Origin: Aeromicrobium sp. Root472D3 | GTDB taxonomy: Bacteria; Actinomycetota; Actinomycetes; Propionibacteriales; Nocardioidaceae | Direction: 5' to 3' | Assembly: GCF_001426485.1 (NCBI RefSeq) | Contig: NZ_LMET01000001.1 | Span: forward strand, 1,564,303-1,628,302 | DNA length: 64,000 bases | In this document: in pieces, positions 1-7,865 of the stretch | Numbering within the stretch: the stretch's first letter is position 1 | Layout: every line of letters begins with the position of its first letter | Made by a program: the position numbers and the translations under genes | Notes under the pieces: model-generated | Told to the model about the DNA's origin: nothing | Databases searched by the model: none | What the model saw: the letters and a program-made list of their open reading frames with translations, nothing else

Positions 1-432
1 CTGGCGGGGATGCCACCGAGCTCGAGCGTCGAGGTCACGTTCGTCGCGGATCTGCCGGAGCAGTTCGACCAGGCCGGTGTCTTCCTGAAGGTGGACGAGA
101 CCCGGTGGATCAAGGCGGGCGTGGAGCGCTCCGACGGCGTCCTCCAGCTGGGGGCCGTCGTGACCGATGGGTGGTCGGACTGGTCGGTCGCACCCGTCCC
201 GGACTGGGCGGGCGGTCGGGTCACGATCCGGGTGAGCCGGACCGCCGAGTCCGTGACGATCCGGGCCCGGCTGGACGATCAGCCCTTTCAGCTCGTGCGG
301 GTGGCACCGCTGCGCACCGAGGACGAGATCGGCGCCGGGCCCTACGTCTGCGCTCCGACACGCGACGGGCTGACGACCGAGTTCCTGTCGTGGACGGCCG
401 GACCGCCTGACGCCGACCTCCATCCCGACTGA
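1..432 (+). CDS. DUF1349 domain protein, 5' end outside the window
   Basis: The frame is open from the first base, so the ATG at 10 is probably internal. The visible 143 residues match the C-terminal two thirds of the DUF1349 beta-sandwich family (usually about 190 residues): a QAGVFLKVDETRWIKAGVE-like strand pair near residues 23-42, then SDWSVAPVPDW, and a closing segment ending in FLSWTAG. The family resembles concanavalin-like glucanase folds, but its substrate is not established. A leaderless-type promoter for the next gene follows within 25 bp of the stop, so the two need not be co-transcribed. Confidence 0.85.
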   Translation: MAGMPPSSSVEVTFVADLPEQFDQAGVFLKVDETRWIKAGVERSDGVLQLGAVVTDGWSDWSVAPVPDWAGGRVTIRVSRTAESVTIRARLDDQPFQLVRVAPLRTEDEIGAGPYVCAPTRDGLTTEFLSWTAGPPDADLHPD

Positions 433-456
433 GAGGAGCTCGTCTACCCGCGGCGA

Positions 457-462
457 TAGGCT
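457..462 (+). promoter_or_regulatory. -10 box of a leaderless tetR transcript
   Basis: TAGGCT ends exactly 6 nt before the ATG at 469, so transcription would start at or next to the A of the start codon. No Shine-Dalgarno lies between box and start. Confidence 0.6.
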
Positions 463-468
463 GGGCCG

Positions 469-1077
469 ATGGTGTCACCACCCGGGTCGACCGGCGAGAG
501 CTCGCTACGGGCAGATGCCGCGCGCAACCGCGAGCGCATCGCCGAGGCGGCACGATCCGCGTTCGCCGAGCTGGGAGCCGATGCCCCGATTGCGGAGATC
601 GCGCGGCGTGCCGGCGTGGGTTCGGCGACGCTGTACCGGCGGTTCCCGACCAGGGACGACCTGCTCGAGCTGGTGTTCGCCGACCAGATCGTGCGGTGCG
701 CTGACGAGGTCGAGGGCCTCGTCGACCGCGCTGACCCGTGGGAGGCCTTCGCGGAGTACCTGACGTTCCTGTTCGAGCTGCAGCGCGAGGACCGGGCCTT
801 CACCACCGCCCTGCTCCGGTCCTTCCCCGAGGGTGGTCGCCTGGCCCGCGAGCATCGACGAGCCGACGACGGTCTCGAGCTGCTCGTGGATCGGGCGCGT
901 GCCGCCGGGGTGCTGCGCGCCGACTTCACAGGCGTCGACGTGGTGATGCTCCTCCAGGCGCACGAGGGCGTCATCGCCGGCTTCGACGCGGCGGATCGGG
1001 ACGGTGCCGAGGCGGCGTCGGCCCGCGTGGCCGCCATCCTGCTGGACGGTTGCCGTCCGCGCGGGGCAGGAACCTGA
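469..1077 (+). CDS. TetR/AcrR family transcriptional regulator
   Basis: This 202-residue protein has a TetR DNA-binding domain: helices at about residues 16-37, then a helix-turn-helix (IAEIARRAGVGSATLYRRF) at about 41-59. The C-terminal ligand domain resembles the SACE-type TetR group in which regulators commonly repress an adjacent oxidoreductase. The start is set by the TAGGCT box 6 nt upstream. The adjacent atypical SDR gene begins 81 bp downstream behind a perfect 11-bp inverted repeat, the natural operator candidate. The ligand is unknown. Confidence 0.9.
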   Translation: MVSPPGSTGESSLRADAARNRERIAEAARSAFAELGADAPIAEIARRAGVGSATLYRRFPTRDDLLELVFADQIVRCADEVEGLVDRADPWEAFAEYLTFLFELQREDRAFTTALLRSFPEGGRLAREHRRADDGLELLVDRARAAGVLRADFTGVDVVMLLQAHEGVIAGFDAADRDGAEAASARVAAILLDGCRPRGAGT

Positions 1078-1087
1078 GCGCACACGA

Positions 1088-1153
1088 CTAAGTGGAGAGC
1101 AGTCCCCGCTTACGTGTAGGCTCCTAAGTGAACGCACATCCTCACTTAGGAGC
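1088..1153 (+). promoter_or_regulatory. Promoter and inverted-repeat operator of the SDR gene
   Basis: GCTCCTAAGTG (1120-1130) and CACTTAGGAGC (1143-1153) form a perfect 11-bp inverted repeat with a 12-nt spacer. A third half site, CTAAGTG, lies at 1088-1094. A possible -10 TAGGCT (1117-1122) overlaps the left arm, with TGGAGA (1093-1098) 18 nt upstream as a weak -35. The right arm contains the AGGAG Shine-Dalgarno (1148-1152). A bound TetR dimer here would cover promoter and ribosome binding site. Confidence 0.7.
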
Positions 1154-1158
1154 ATGCC

Positions 1159-1836
1159 ATGAGCACGATCGCCATCGTCGGAGCCGGACCGGGTCTGGGA
1201 CTCGCCATCGCCCGCGTCTTCGGAGAGCAGGGATTCTCCGTGGCACTCATCTCCCGGACGCAGAGCCGCCTCGACGAGCTCGCCGAGACGCTGGGCGACG
1301 AGGGCATCGAGGCGCGCGGCTTCGCCAGCGACGTGATGGACCGCGACAGCCTCGCGGCCGCCCTGGCTTCGGCCAAGGAGAGCTTCGGCTCGATCGACGT
1401 GCTCGAGTTCTCGCCGGCACCGCACTCGCCGGTTCCGGGACTCGAGATGGTCGGAGCGCTGGACCTCACCGTCGACTCCATGGCACCCCAGCTGGAGTTC
1501 TACCTGTACTCGGCCATCGCGGCGGTCCGCGAGGTGCTGCCCGAGATGCTGGAACGCCGCTCGGGGACGCTGCTGTTCACGACGGGCGGCGGCTCGATCA
1601 GCCCGATCCCGATGATGGGCAACATCAATGCCGCCTCGGCGGCTCTGCGCAACTGGGCCGTCAACCTGAACGGCGCACTCGCCGGCTCCGGCGTGCACGC
1701 CGCCTACGTCGCGATCAACCTGCTGATCGACTCCGGACCCGAGGAGGCGTCCGCGGCCGCCATCGCGCCGCTGTACTGGACGGCCTACGAGGCGCGCGAC
1801 ACCGCCGAATACCTCTACGCGCTCGACTCCGACTGA
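1159..1836 (+). CDS. Atypical short-chain dehydrogenase/reductase (SDR)
   Basis: The protein is 225 residues with the SDR nucleotide-binding motif GAGPGLG at about residues 8-14 and a classical Rossmann order. The usual catalytic YxxxK is not visible: where family members read Y-S-A-S-K-A-A-L-R this protein reads INAASAALR, so both Tyr and Lys are replaced. It may be a divergent reductase or a non-catalytic NAD(P)-binding protein. Start: ATG at 1159 after AGGAG (1148-1152). The TetR gene upstream and the shared inverted repeat suggest substrate-induced expression. A second SDR with a partly degraded active site lies at 35104. Confidence 0.85.
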   Translation: MSTIAIVGAGPGLGLAIARVFGEQGFSVALISRTQSRLDELAETLGDEGIEARGFASDVMDRDSLAAALASAKESFGSIDVLEFSPAPHSPVPGLEMVGALDLTVDSMAPQLEFYLYSAIAAVREVLPEMLERRSGTLLFTTGGGSISPIPMMGNINAASAALRNWAVNLNGALAGSGVHAAYVAINLLIDSGPEEASAAAIAPLYWTAYEARDTAEYLYALDSD

Positions 1837-2098
1837 GTGCGGCACCAGGGGCAGCGTCATTGGTTCTGCTCGAAGCACGTCTCGTCCCGCTTCGACAGGT
1901 CATGCACCCGTTGCCGACCCCGCCCCGAGAGGTCCAGATAGGCGACGCCGCGGCCTTCGTCGGCATCGCCCTCGACGACGTCCGTGACGCCTTCGGCGGC
2001 GCCGCACCCGGATCGGCAGTGATGCGGATCGGGCGCTCGTGCCCGGCCGTTGGCGCATCGGGACCTGATCGCGCCATGCGGGCACCCGACGACGTGGG
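1837..2098. other. Intergenic stretch with a doubtful small ORF
   Basis: No convincing gene fills this gap. One frame, 1902-2114 (70 codons, starting MHPLPTPPREVQIG), has fair codon bias in its first half and ends in ATGA overlap with the wrbA start, but it lacks a ribosome binding site and any family I recognise. It could be a decayed gene. Confidence 0.3.
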
Positions 2099-2104
2099 TA
2101 CCGT
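2099..2104 (+). promoter_or_regulatory. -10 box of leaderless wrbA transcript
   Basis: TACCGT ends exactly 6 nt before the ATG at 2111, and no Shine-Dalgarno is present. Confidence 0.55.
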
Positions 2105-2110
2105 CGAAGC

Positions 2111-2698
2111 ATGACGAAACTCGCGATCATCTACTACTCCAGCTATGGAACGATCCACTCGATGGCGTCTCGCCTCGCGGCCACCGCCGAGAGCAGTGGA
2201 GCCGAGGTGCGCCTGCGCCGGGTGCGTGAGACCGCTCCCGACGACGTCGTGAAGAGCGTCGAGCCGTGGGCGGCGCACGCCGAGTCGGTGGCCGACCAGC
2301 CCGTGGCCGAGCCCGCCGACATCGACTGGGCCGACGCGGTCATCTTCGGGTCGGGGACGCGCTACGGCCACGTGACCAGCCAGCTGCAGTCGTTCATCGA
2401 CACCCTGGGCCCGCTGTGGCAGGAGGGGAAGCTCGCCGACAAGGTGTACGCCGCCATCACCTCGGCCTCCACCCAGCACGGCGGCCACGAGACGACCCTC
2501 GAGGCGATGAACACGACGTTCGCGCACTTCGGCGGCATCATCGTCCCGCCCGGCTACACCGACCAGGTCAAGTTCAACGACGGCAACCCCTACGGTGTCA
2601 GCAAGGTGGCGGGCAGCGACCTGGACGACGCCGACACGGCCGCGCTCGACCACCTGGTCACCCGGGTGCTCACCGTGGCCGGCAAGCTGAACAGCTGA
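2111..2698 (+). CDS. wrbA: WrbA-type NAD(P)H:quinone oxidoreductase
   Basis: A 195-residue flavodoxin-fold protein. The FMN phosphate loop SSYGTIHSMA lies at about residues 10-19; a second FMN segment GSGTRYGHVTSQLQSF sits around 81-96, and the family signature STQHGGHETT is around 119-128. WrbA enzymes carry out two-electron reduction of quinones, avoiding semiquinones, in the cytoplasm. Length fits the family (about 195-205). It appears to be monocistronic: leaderless promoter in front, strong terminator behind. Confidence 0.92.
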   Translation: MTKLAIIYYSSYGTIHSMASRLAATAESSGAEVRLRRVRETAPDDVVKSVEPWAAHAESVADQPVAEPADIDWADAVIFGSGTRYGHVTSQLQSFIDTLGPLWQEGKLADKVYAAITSASTQHGGHETTLEAMNTTFAHFGGIIVPPGYTDQVKFNDGNPYGVSKVAGSDLDDADTAALDHLVTRVLTVAGKLNS

Positions 2699-2712
2699 AT
2701 CCACGCGAGCTC

Positions 2713-2747
2713 CGGAGGGACGACCGCCATGTGCGGTCGTCCCTCCG
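2713..2747 (+). terminator. Rho-independent-type hairpin after wrbA
   Basis: A perfect 15-bp stem (left 2713-2727, right 2733-2747) closes on the loop CATGT. It begins 15 bp after the wrbA stop. The run of T typical of E. coli is absent, as is usual in GC-rich actinobacteria. Confidence 0.8.
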
Positions 2748-2907
2748 TCGTGTGCGGCAGGTCGTGCAGAGGGACTTCTTCGACGCGCCCAGGGACCTTC
2801 GACCCTGCTGACGGGTCGCGTCGTGGGGTCGAGTGATGGATAGACGAAGGGGCGTCCAGTCGTCGGCCCGCGACGACGACAACTGCTCGTGGAGAGGTGG
2901 CAGTCCC

Positions 2908-4380
2908 GTGACCGCATCCAGCTCCCGTACCTGGCCCCGCAGGGCTGCCGCGATCGTGACGCTGTCCGTGGTGGTGACGCTGGGAGCGCCGGCCGTCGCG
3001 CCTGCAGCGACCGGTGCCGAGACGAACGCGTCGTCGGCGCGGCAGCTGGAGGCGCAGCGGGCGTCGGCCGACACCACGTTGAACTCGGTCGGTGCGCGCT
3101 ACGTCGGCGCGCGGATCCCGATCAAGGGCTACACCTCGGGGCTGGGCTCGGGCAGGCACAAGCTCGTCCTGCAGCGCCGCAAGCCCGGCACGCGCCGATG
3201 GGTCACGCGCGCCGTCAAGCACGTGCGCAACGGCGCCTACCGGTTCAGCTCCCAGACGTGGAGGACTGCGGGGCGCGTGAAGTTCCGCACGGTGCTGTAC
3301 TCACGCGGCCGCAAGGCCGATGTCTCGAACGTCATCACGGTCAGGGTGCTGGCCACGCCGCAGGTCACCTGCGCGAACGCCCCCAGCCCGAGCACGTGCC
3401 CGAGGCCCGCCTCGATCGTCGAGCAACGCGTCGTCGAGATCCCCAGCTGCCCCCAGCTGACCGTGACCCGGCGCGACGAGACGCGCGTCGTGTCGTGGGC
3501 CTGGGACGCCGGCCGCCTCGAGTGGGTGCAGAGCCCGCAGGCCTGGGTGCAGGTGGGGGCCGAGACGTCGCGGGCCGCGGGTGCGGCCGACTGCATCAAG
3601 GTCGTCGACCGGGCACCTGCGGGTGCGGCCCTCCCGGACCTGCGGATTAAGGACCTGACGAAGTGCGGTCTCGGCGACTCCGCGGCGACGGGGGGAACCT
3701 GCTTCATGATCGTCCCCGAGGCGCCGTTCAACGCCTCCTTCCCGGCGTTGGCGGGCAGGAAGCTGCTGAAGTTCGGCGTGATCACGATGAACGTCGGCGA
3801 CGGACCGGGGGAGATCGTCGCCGATCGTTCCAGCCCCGACGCCGCCTCGTGGCGGGCGTTCCAGAGCTTCTACGACCCGAGCGGCGCGCTGCTGGGCTCC
3901 GTGGCCAAGCCGGAGGTGCAGTTCTACTTCGCCGGTGACGGCCACGACCACTGGCACGTGCGCGACTTCGACACCTACGAGCTCCTCGACGCGACCGGGG
4001 CCGTGGCGGCACGTGCGGAGAAGCACGGCTACTGCATGCAGGACAACACCTCGTACGAGCCGTTCAGGGCGCAACCCCGTGTACCGGCCGCTCCCGTCTA
4101 CACCGATGCGACCTCGTGCGGGAAGGGCCTGCCTGACGCCCTGACGATCATCCACGGCCTCAGCAGGGGATGGGGCGACACGTACCCGACCACCCTCCCG
4201 GACCAGGCCATCGACGTCACGGACCTCGCCGACGGCGAGTACACGGTGCGCGTGCACGCCGACGCGGTGGGCGCCGTCACCGAGTCCGACGAGAGCAACA
4301 ACACCACCGAGGTCAGGATCTCGATCGCCGGGAACGCGGTGACCGTCGTCCCCGGCACGTCGTCGGGCGGGCTCTCCTGA
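2908..4380 (+). CDS. Secreted lysyl-oxidase-like copper protein
   Basis: The likely start is GTG 2908, ten nt after GGAGAGG (2891-2897); an in-frame ATG at 2833 lacks such a site. The 490-residue product has an Arg-rich n-region and hydrophobic core (about residues 11-36), so it is exported by Sec. After a repeat-poor N-terminal half, residues from about 245 on match bacterial lysyl oxidases: the copper motif GHDHWHVRDFDTYEL at about 345-359, then KHGYCMQD, and a C-terminal CARDB-like beta domain ending VTESDESNNTTEV. Lysyl oxidases oxidise lysine side chains on proteins. The in vivo target here is unknown. Confidence 0.8.
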   Translation: MTASSSRTWPRRAAAIVTLSVVVTLGAPAVAPAATGAETNASSARQLEAQRASADTTLNSVGARYVGARIPIKGYTSGLGSGRHKLVLQRRKPGTRRWVTRAVKHVRNGAYRFSSQTWRTAGRVKFRTVLYSRGRKADVSNVITVRVLATPQVTCANAPSPSTCPRPASIVEQRVVEIPSCPQLTVTRRDETRVVSWAWDAGRLEWVQSPQAWVQVGAETSRAAGAADCIKVVDRAPAGAALPDLRIKDLTKCGLGDSAATGGTCFMIVPEAPFNASFPALAGRKLLKFGVITMNVGDGPGEIVADRSSPDAASWRAFQSFYDPSGALLGSVAKPEVQFYFAGDGHDHWHVRDFDTYELLDATGAVAARAEKHGYCMQDNTSYEPFRAQPRVPAAPVYTDATSCGKGLPDALTIIHGLSRGWGDTYPTTLPDQAIDVTDLADGEYTVRVHADAVGAVTESDESNNTTEVRISIAGNAVTVVPGTSSGGLS

Positions 4381-4436
4381 GGCGTCTGACGGCGTTCGCG
4401 CACCCGCACCGACGGCGGCTCGTCGCGCGAGCCTGA

Positions 4437-5612
4437 TCAACCCCCGACAATTGCGAAGGCGCCACCGTCGCCGAAGGCCGTCGCGGCGAAGCGATCGCCG
4501 ATGAGCCGGTGCGTCGCCGCGTCCGGGTGCAGGGCGTCGGGCAGGGGGTGGTCGACGGCGTCCGCCTCGCCGTAGAGGGCCAGTCCGTCGAGGTGGTGCA
4601 AGTGGGGATCGGTCGCCGAGCGCTGCTCGACGATGCGGGACAGCTCGCTGCGGATCACGCCCAGCGTGAGCTTGCCCGCCGCCCGCTCGGACGGGTCGCC
4701 GGTGGCGACGAACCGCACCTGCCCGTCACTCATCTCGACGGCACCCGGCCCGGGGGTCTCCTCGTGGATCGGGCACCAGAGGGGGGAGATCACCAGCAGG
4801 GGGACGTCGGGGTGACCGTCCCGGATCGTGTCGAGGAACCCGTGCACGGCCGGCCTGAACGCCCGCAGCCGCATGAGGTCGAGGTTGACCAGGTTGATGC
4901 CCATCTTGACGCTGACGAGATCGGCCGGCGTGTCCCGCATGGTGCGGGCCGTGAACGGGTCGAGCAGGGCGCTGCCGCCCATGCCCAGGTTCGTCAGGGC
5001 GACCCCTCCACGAGCCGCCGCGAGAGCGGGCCACGTGGTGCTGGGGCTGGCGGCGTTCGAGCCGTGACTGATCGAGCTGCCGTGGTGCAGCCACGCGCGG
5101 CGGGCGTCGTCGGCGGCCGGGGCGATCGAGGCGTCGGAGCGGATCGCCACGAGCTCGGTGGTCTCGGTGTGCGGCAGCCAGATCTCGACGTCCTTGGCCC
5201 GCGCGGGCAGGCCCTCGAAGCGGACGGTGGCGGCCTGCCCGGGACGGGTGGCGGCCGACCCGGTCGCCAGGTCGATCTCGAGCACGTTGCCGCCCGCGAC
5301 GACACCCTGGTCGAGGAGCACGCCGTCGACCACCACGTCGTAGACGCCGTCCGGACGCGGAGGAGCCCCTCGGTACGAGACCTTGGTCGGCCGGGTCCGC
5401 AGCTCGACGACCGTCGCGTCGGTGCGGAACGCCAGACGGACGCCCGACGGTTGCGACTCGGCCATGAGCAGCTGGCCGTCGCCGCTCTGTCGACGGGCCC
5501 AGGCGGGCAACCGATGCGGGATCACGCCGTCCGTGGTCTGCTCGAACTCGATGGCGCCGCGCACCAGGTCGGCCGTGATCGGTGTCGTCCGCAGGGGGTT
5601 CGTGGCGCTCAT
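4437..5612 (-). CDS. SGNH/GDSL-type hydrolase (esterase)
   Basis: A 391-residue two-domain protein. Residues 1-160 form a beta-sandwich like that of N-terminal domains in acetylxylan-esterase-type GDSL enzymes. The hydrolase domain has the nucleophile block GSSISHGS (about 178-185; Ser replaces the usual Asp after Gly), an NLGMGGSAL block II, an MGINL block III and a terminal catalytic pair in DALHPDAATH. No signal peptide is seen, so it is probably cytoplasmic. Its ATG overlaps the stop of the upstream TetR gene (ATGA, 5609-5612), so the two are translationally coupled. Substrate not inferable. Confidence 0.85.
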   Translation of the reverse strand: MSATNPLRTTPITADLVRGAIEFEQTTDGVIPHRLPAWARRQSGDGQLLMAESQPSGVRLAFRTDATVVELRTRPTKVSYRGAPPRPDGVYDVVVDGVLLDQGVVAGGNVLEIDLATGSAATRPGQAATVRFEGLPARAKDVEIWLPHTETTELVAIRSDASIAPAADDARRAWLHHGSSISHGSNAASPSTTWPALAAARGGVALTNLGMGGSALLDPFTARTMRDTPADLVSVKMGINLVNLDLMRLRAFRPAVHGFLDTIRDGHPDVPLLVISPLWCPIHEETPGPGAVEMSDGQVRFVATGDPSERAAGKLTLGVIRSELSRIVEQRSATDPHLHHLDGLALYGEADAVDHPLPDALHPDAATHRLIGDRFAATAFGDGGAFAIVGG

Positions 5613-6178
5613 GAGGTGGGCCAGCCGAGCAGGAGGGCGTGCAGGGACTCGAGGATCTTCTCCCACGACTGCTGGGCGTCGGGACTGCTGTGGCTGAACC
5701 CGCCGCCCCGCTCGAGGCTGACGTACCCGTGGAAGACGCTCCCGAGGAGCCGGACGGCGTGGGTCTGGTCGGCCTCCGTCAGGTCGTAGCCCCGCAGCAC
5801 CGCTCGCATCATGGCCGAGTGCCGGGGGCCCGCGCTGGCCGCGGCCGTCGCGGCGTCCAGCGGCAGTCGCGCGGCGTCGTACCGGCCGGGGTGGTGGTGG
5901 CCGTAGTCCCGGTAGACGTTGCCGAGTGCCGCCAGCGCGTCCGCGCCCGCCCGACCGGCCAGCGCGTCGGCGCCGTGGTCGGCCATCTCCTGGAGGGCGA
6001 GGAGGGCGATCCGGGTGCGCAGGTCGTCCGAGCTCGCGACGTGGGCGTACAGGCTCGGTGCCTTGACGCCGAGTCGTCGAGCCACCTCGGAGACCGTCAC
6101 CCGGTCGAGCCCGACCTCGTCCGCGAGCTCGGCGCCCGCTTCGGATATCCGTGCGGACGTGAGTCCTGCTCGTGCCAT
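5609..6178 (-). CDS. TetR regulator with WHG-type C-terminal domain
   Basis: The 189-residue protein carries a TetR helix-turn-helix (VSEVARRLGVKAPSLYAHV) at about residues 29-47 and a C-terminal domain ending in the SVFHGYVSLERGGGF signature of the WHG/TetR_C_33 group. GAGGAG lies 6 nt before the ATG at 6178. It is coupled by ATGA to the downstream SGNH hydrolase and probably autoregulates that two-gene operon through the half sites at 6226-6258. Confidence 0.9.
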   Translation of the reverse strand: MARAGLTSARISEAGAELADEVGLDRVTVSEVARRLGVKAPSLYAHVASSDDLRTRIALLALQEMADHGADALAGRAGADALAALGNVYRDYGHHHPGRYDAARLPLDAATAAASAGPRHSAMMRAVLRGYDLTEADQTHAVRLLGSVFHGYVSLERGGGFSHSSPDAQQSWEKILESLHALLLGWPTS

Positions 6179-6225
6179 CGTGTGCTCCTCGTCGTGGACG
6201 ACCGTGCGGTCGACCGGTCAACTAC

Positions 6226-6258
6226 AGACTATAGGCAGAACATGAATAGTCATAGTCT
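6226..6258 (-). promoter_or_regulatory. Operator/promoter of the TetR-SGNH operon
   Basis: AGACTAT (6226-6232) and ATAGTCT (6252-6258) form an inverted repeat, with an extra ATAGTC at 6246-6251. On the minus strand a -10-like TATAGT (6233-6228) lies inside the first arm. The region is strikingly AT-rich against its surroundings. Confidence 0.6.
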
Positions 6259-6273
6259 CGTGCGCGGCACCGG

Positions 6274-7203
6274 CTACCGCAGCGCGTCGACGGCGATGCG
6301 GGTCGCCGCGGCGACGACGGCGTCGTCGGAGGGGCGTCGACGTCGTCACGGCTCGTCATGACGGCGATCAGCACGGCTGCACGCCCGGGCGGGAACGCGA
6401 CGGCCACGTCGTTGCGGACGCCGTGGTCGGCGCTGCCCGTCTTGTCGGCCACGACCCACCCGTCGGGGACGCCGGCGCGGATCAGCTCGTCGCCGGTCGT
6501 GCTGCCGACCATCAGCGTCCGCAGCAGGTCGCGATCGCTCGGGGGCAGGGTGTCGCCCAGGACGTAGGCGCCGACGGTCGTCGCGATCGCCCGCGGGGTG
6601 GTCGTGTCGCGGACCTCGCCCGGCACGGCGGAGTTGAGGTCGGGCTCGATGCGCACCGGCCGGGTGACGCGGTCGCCGAGACGCTCGAGCGCGCGGTCGA
6701 GGCCCGAGGGCCCGCCGACCTCCTCGAACAACAGGTTGGCCGCGGTGTTGTCGCTGAAGCGCAGCGCCGCGTCCATGACGTCCCGCAGGGGCATCCCGGT
6801 GCCGACGTGCTGCTCGGTGACGGGGGAAGTACGGCACCAGGTCCCCGGCGTCGAAGCGGATGACGCGCGACAGGTCCTCGGACGGGACGAGGTCGAGGAC
6901 CGCGGCCGCGAGCGGAGCCTTGATCGTCGAGGCGAAGGCGAACCGTTCGCCGCTGCGCCAGGAAACGGAGCGTCCTGAAGCGGTGTCCAGGACGAAGACC
7001 CCGACGCGGGCGTCGTGCCTCTCCTCGAGCGCGGAGAAGGCCTGGTCGGTAGACGCCGAGACGTCGGCGACGTCGGACGGTCGCGCGCCGGCGTCCCGCC
7101 CGGGACGGTCGGGACGGTCGGCGGGCGTGCTCGCGCACGCGGCCACCAGGGCGACCACCGCGACCACGGCGGCCCGGAGCGCGATGCGGTCCGTGAGCCT
7201 CAC
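6274..7203 (-). pseudogene. Class A beta-lactamase with two compensating frameshifts
   Basis: All class A motifs are present but split over frames. GTG 7203 opens a lipoprotein signal (lipobox VAAC near residue 20), then STIK (Ser70/Lys73). After GDLVPYF, near 6822-6828, one extra base shifts the frame. The middle frame carries SDN, the EPDLN omega loop and KTG. A one-base loss near 6329-6335 restores the first frame for the tail ending in [15 protein letters not shown]. The total is 930 nt, exactly 310 codons, normal for the family. Either the gene is dead or both shifts are sequence errors at G/C runs. No adjacent BlaI/AmpR-type regulator is seen. Confidence 0.85.
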
Positions 7204-7267
7204 GGCATCGTCCCGGTGTGCTGCCTGCTGCCTGCTGCGCCGGTCGCCGGCCGCGGGCGACGGTCGG

Positions 7268-7591
7268 CTAGGTGGCATCGGACCCGTTGATCGTGGCCAT
7301 GAGGCGGTCGACGAGCTCATCGAGGCGGTTGACGAGGAACTTCGCCTCGGCCCCGCTGCTGGTCGTGACCAAGAGGCACCTTCTGGGGGAGAAGGTGCGG
7401 GGATTCCAGCTACGGTCCGTCCGCTCGACCGCCGTGATCGAGCGGAGGTCGACGGTGAAGGGCTTCCCGCCGGTGCGGCGGTCCAGCACGTGCGGCACGA
7501 ACTCGAATCGTCCGCGGCCGACCTCGATGCGTCCGCCGATCGCGCGGCGGCCTTGGTAGAGGCTCGCTCCGTGCTTGCATGAGGTCGTCAT
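7268..7591 (-). CDS. Conserved hypothetical protein, PH/GRAM-like
   Basis: The 107-residue protein is predicted to be a single small beta-rich domain with one C-terminal helix (FLVNRLDELVDRLMATI). The pattern of a strand carrying GRIEVGRGRFEFVPH, then PFTVDLRSITAVER, then RCLLVTTSSGAEAKFLV, is typical of PH- or GRAM-like bacterial domains. The ATG at 7591 follows AGGA at a good distance. A longer in-frame start at 7636 lacks a binding site. The function is unknown. Confidence 0.7.
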   Translation of the reverse strand: MTTSCKHGASLYQGRRAIGGRIEVGRGRFEFVPHVLDRRTGGKPFTVDLRSITAVERTDRSWNPRTFSPRRCLLVTTSSGAEAKFLVNRLDELVDRLMATINGSDAT

Positions 7592-7660
7592 GCGTTCATC
7601 CTGACCCACGGACTCCCGAAACCTCACCGGGCGCACCCGGCTCCCACCGCGCCGGGGACC

Positions 7661-7828
7661 TCAGTGCGACCGGACCGACAGCACCTGCCAACCGTCGGGG
7701 ACGCGGTCGTCGAGGGCGTCGCGCGCGGTGTCGTAGTCGTCGGCGCGAGCCGTGATGACGTCCATCACGAGGTCGTCGAGGGGTGTTCCGGGTCGGGGAC
7801 GGGTGCGGATCGTGGCCGTGAGCTGCAT
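7661..7828 (-). CDS. Small conserved-looking protein, 55 residues
   Basis: The frame reads MQLTATIRTRPRP at its N-terminus and ends WQVLSVRSH. It has strong GC3 bias and no obvious membrane segment; it is mixed-charge with an Asp-rich helix (ITARADDYDTARDALDD). TACCGT (7841-7836, minus strand) lies 7 nt before the ATG, matching the leaderless pattern in this window. It follows the AraC-type regulator on the same strand after 37 bp. I do not recognise the family. Confidence 0.6.
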   Translation of the reverse strand: MQLTATIRTRPRPGTPLDDLVMDVITARADDYDTARDALDDRVPDGWQVLSVRSH

Positions 7829-7835
7829 CCGTCCG

Positions 7836-7841
7836 ACGGTA
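7836..7841 (-). promoter_or_regulatory. -10 box for the 55-residue ORF
   Basis: TACCGT on the minus strand, 7 nt before the ATG at 7828. Confidence 0.4.
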
Positions 7842-7865
7842 GCCGCGGGGCCTGACAGAACCGTC

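Noticed and set aside
505..1878. A 457-codon minus-strand frame spanning tetR and SDR
   Set aside because: It crosses two convincing plus-strand genes and has no recognisable motif.
1902..2114. 70-codon frame ending in ATGA with wrbA
   Set aside because: No ribosome binding site, no family, poor codon bias in its second half, and wrbA has its own leaderless promoter. Kept only as a note.
6274..7203. Programmed frameshifting in the beta-lactamase
   Set aside because: Two shifts in opposite directions without slippery heptamers or structures; indels or sequence errors explain it better.
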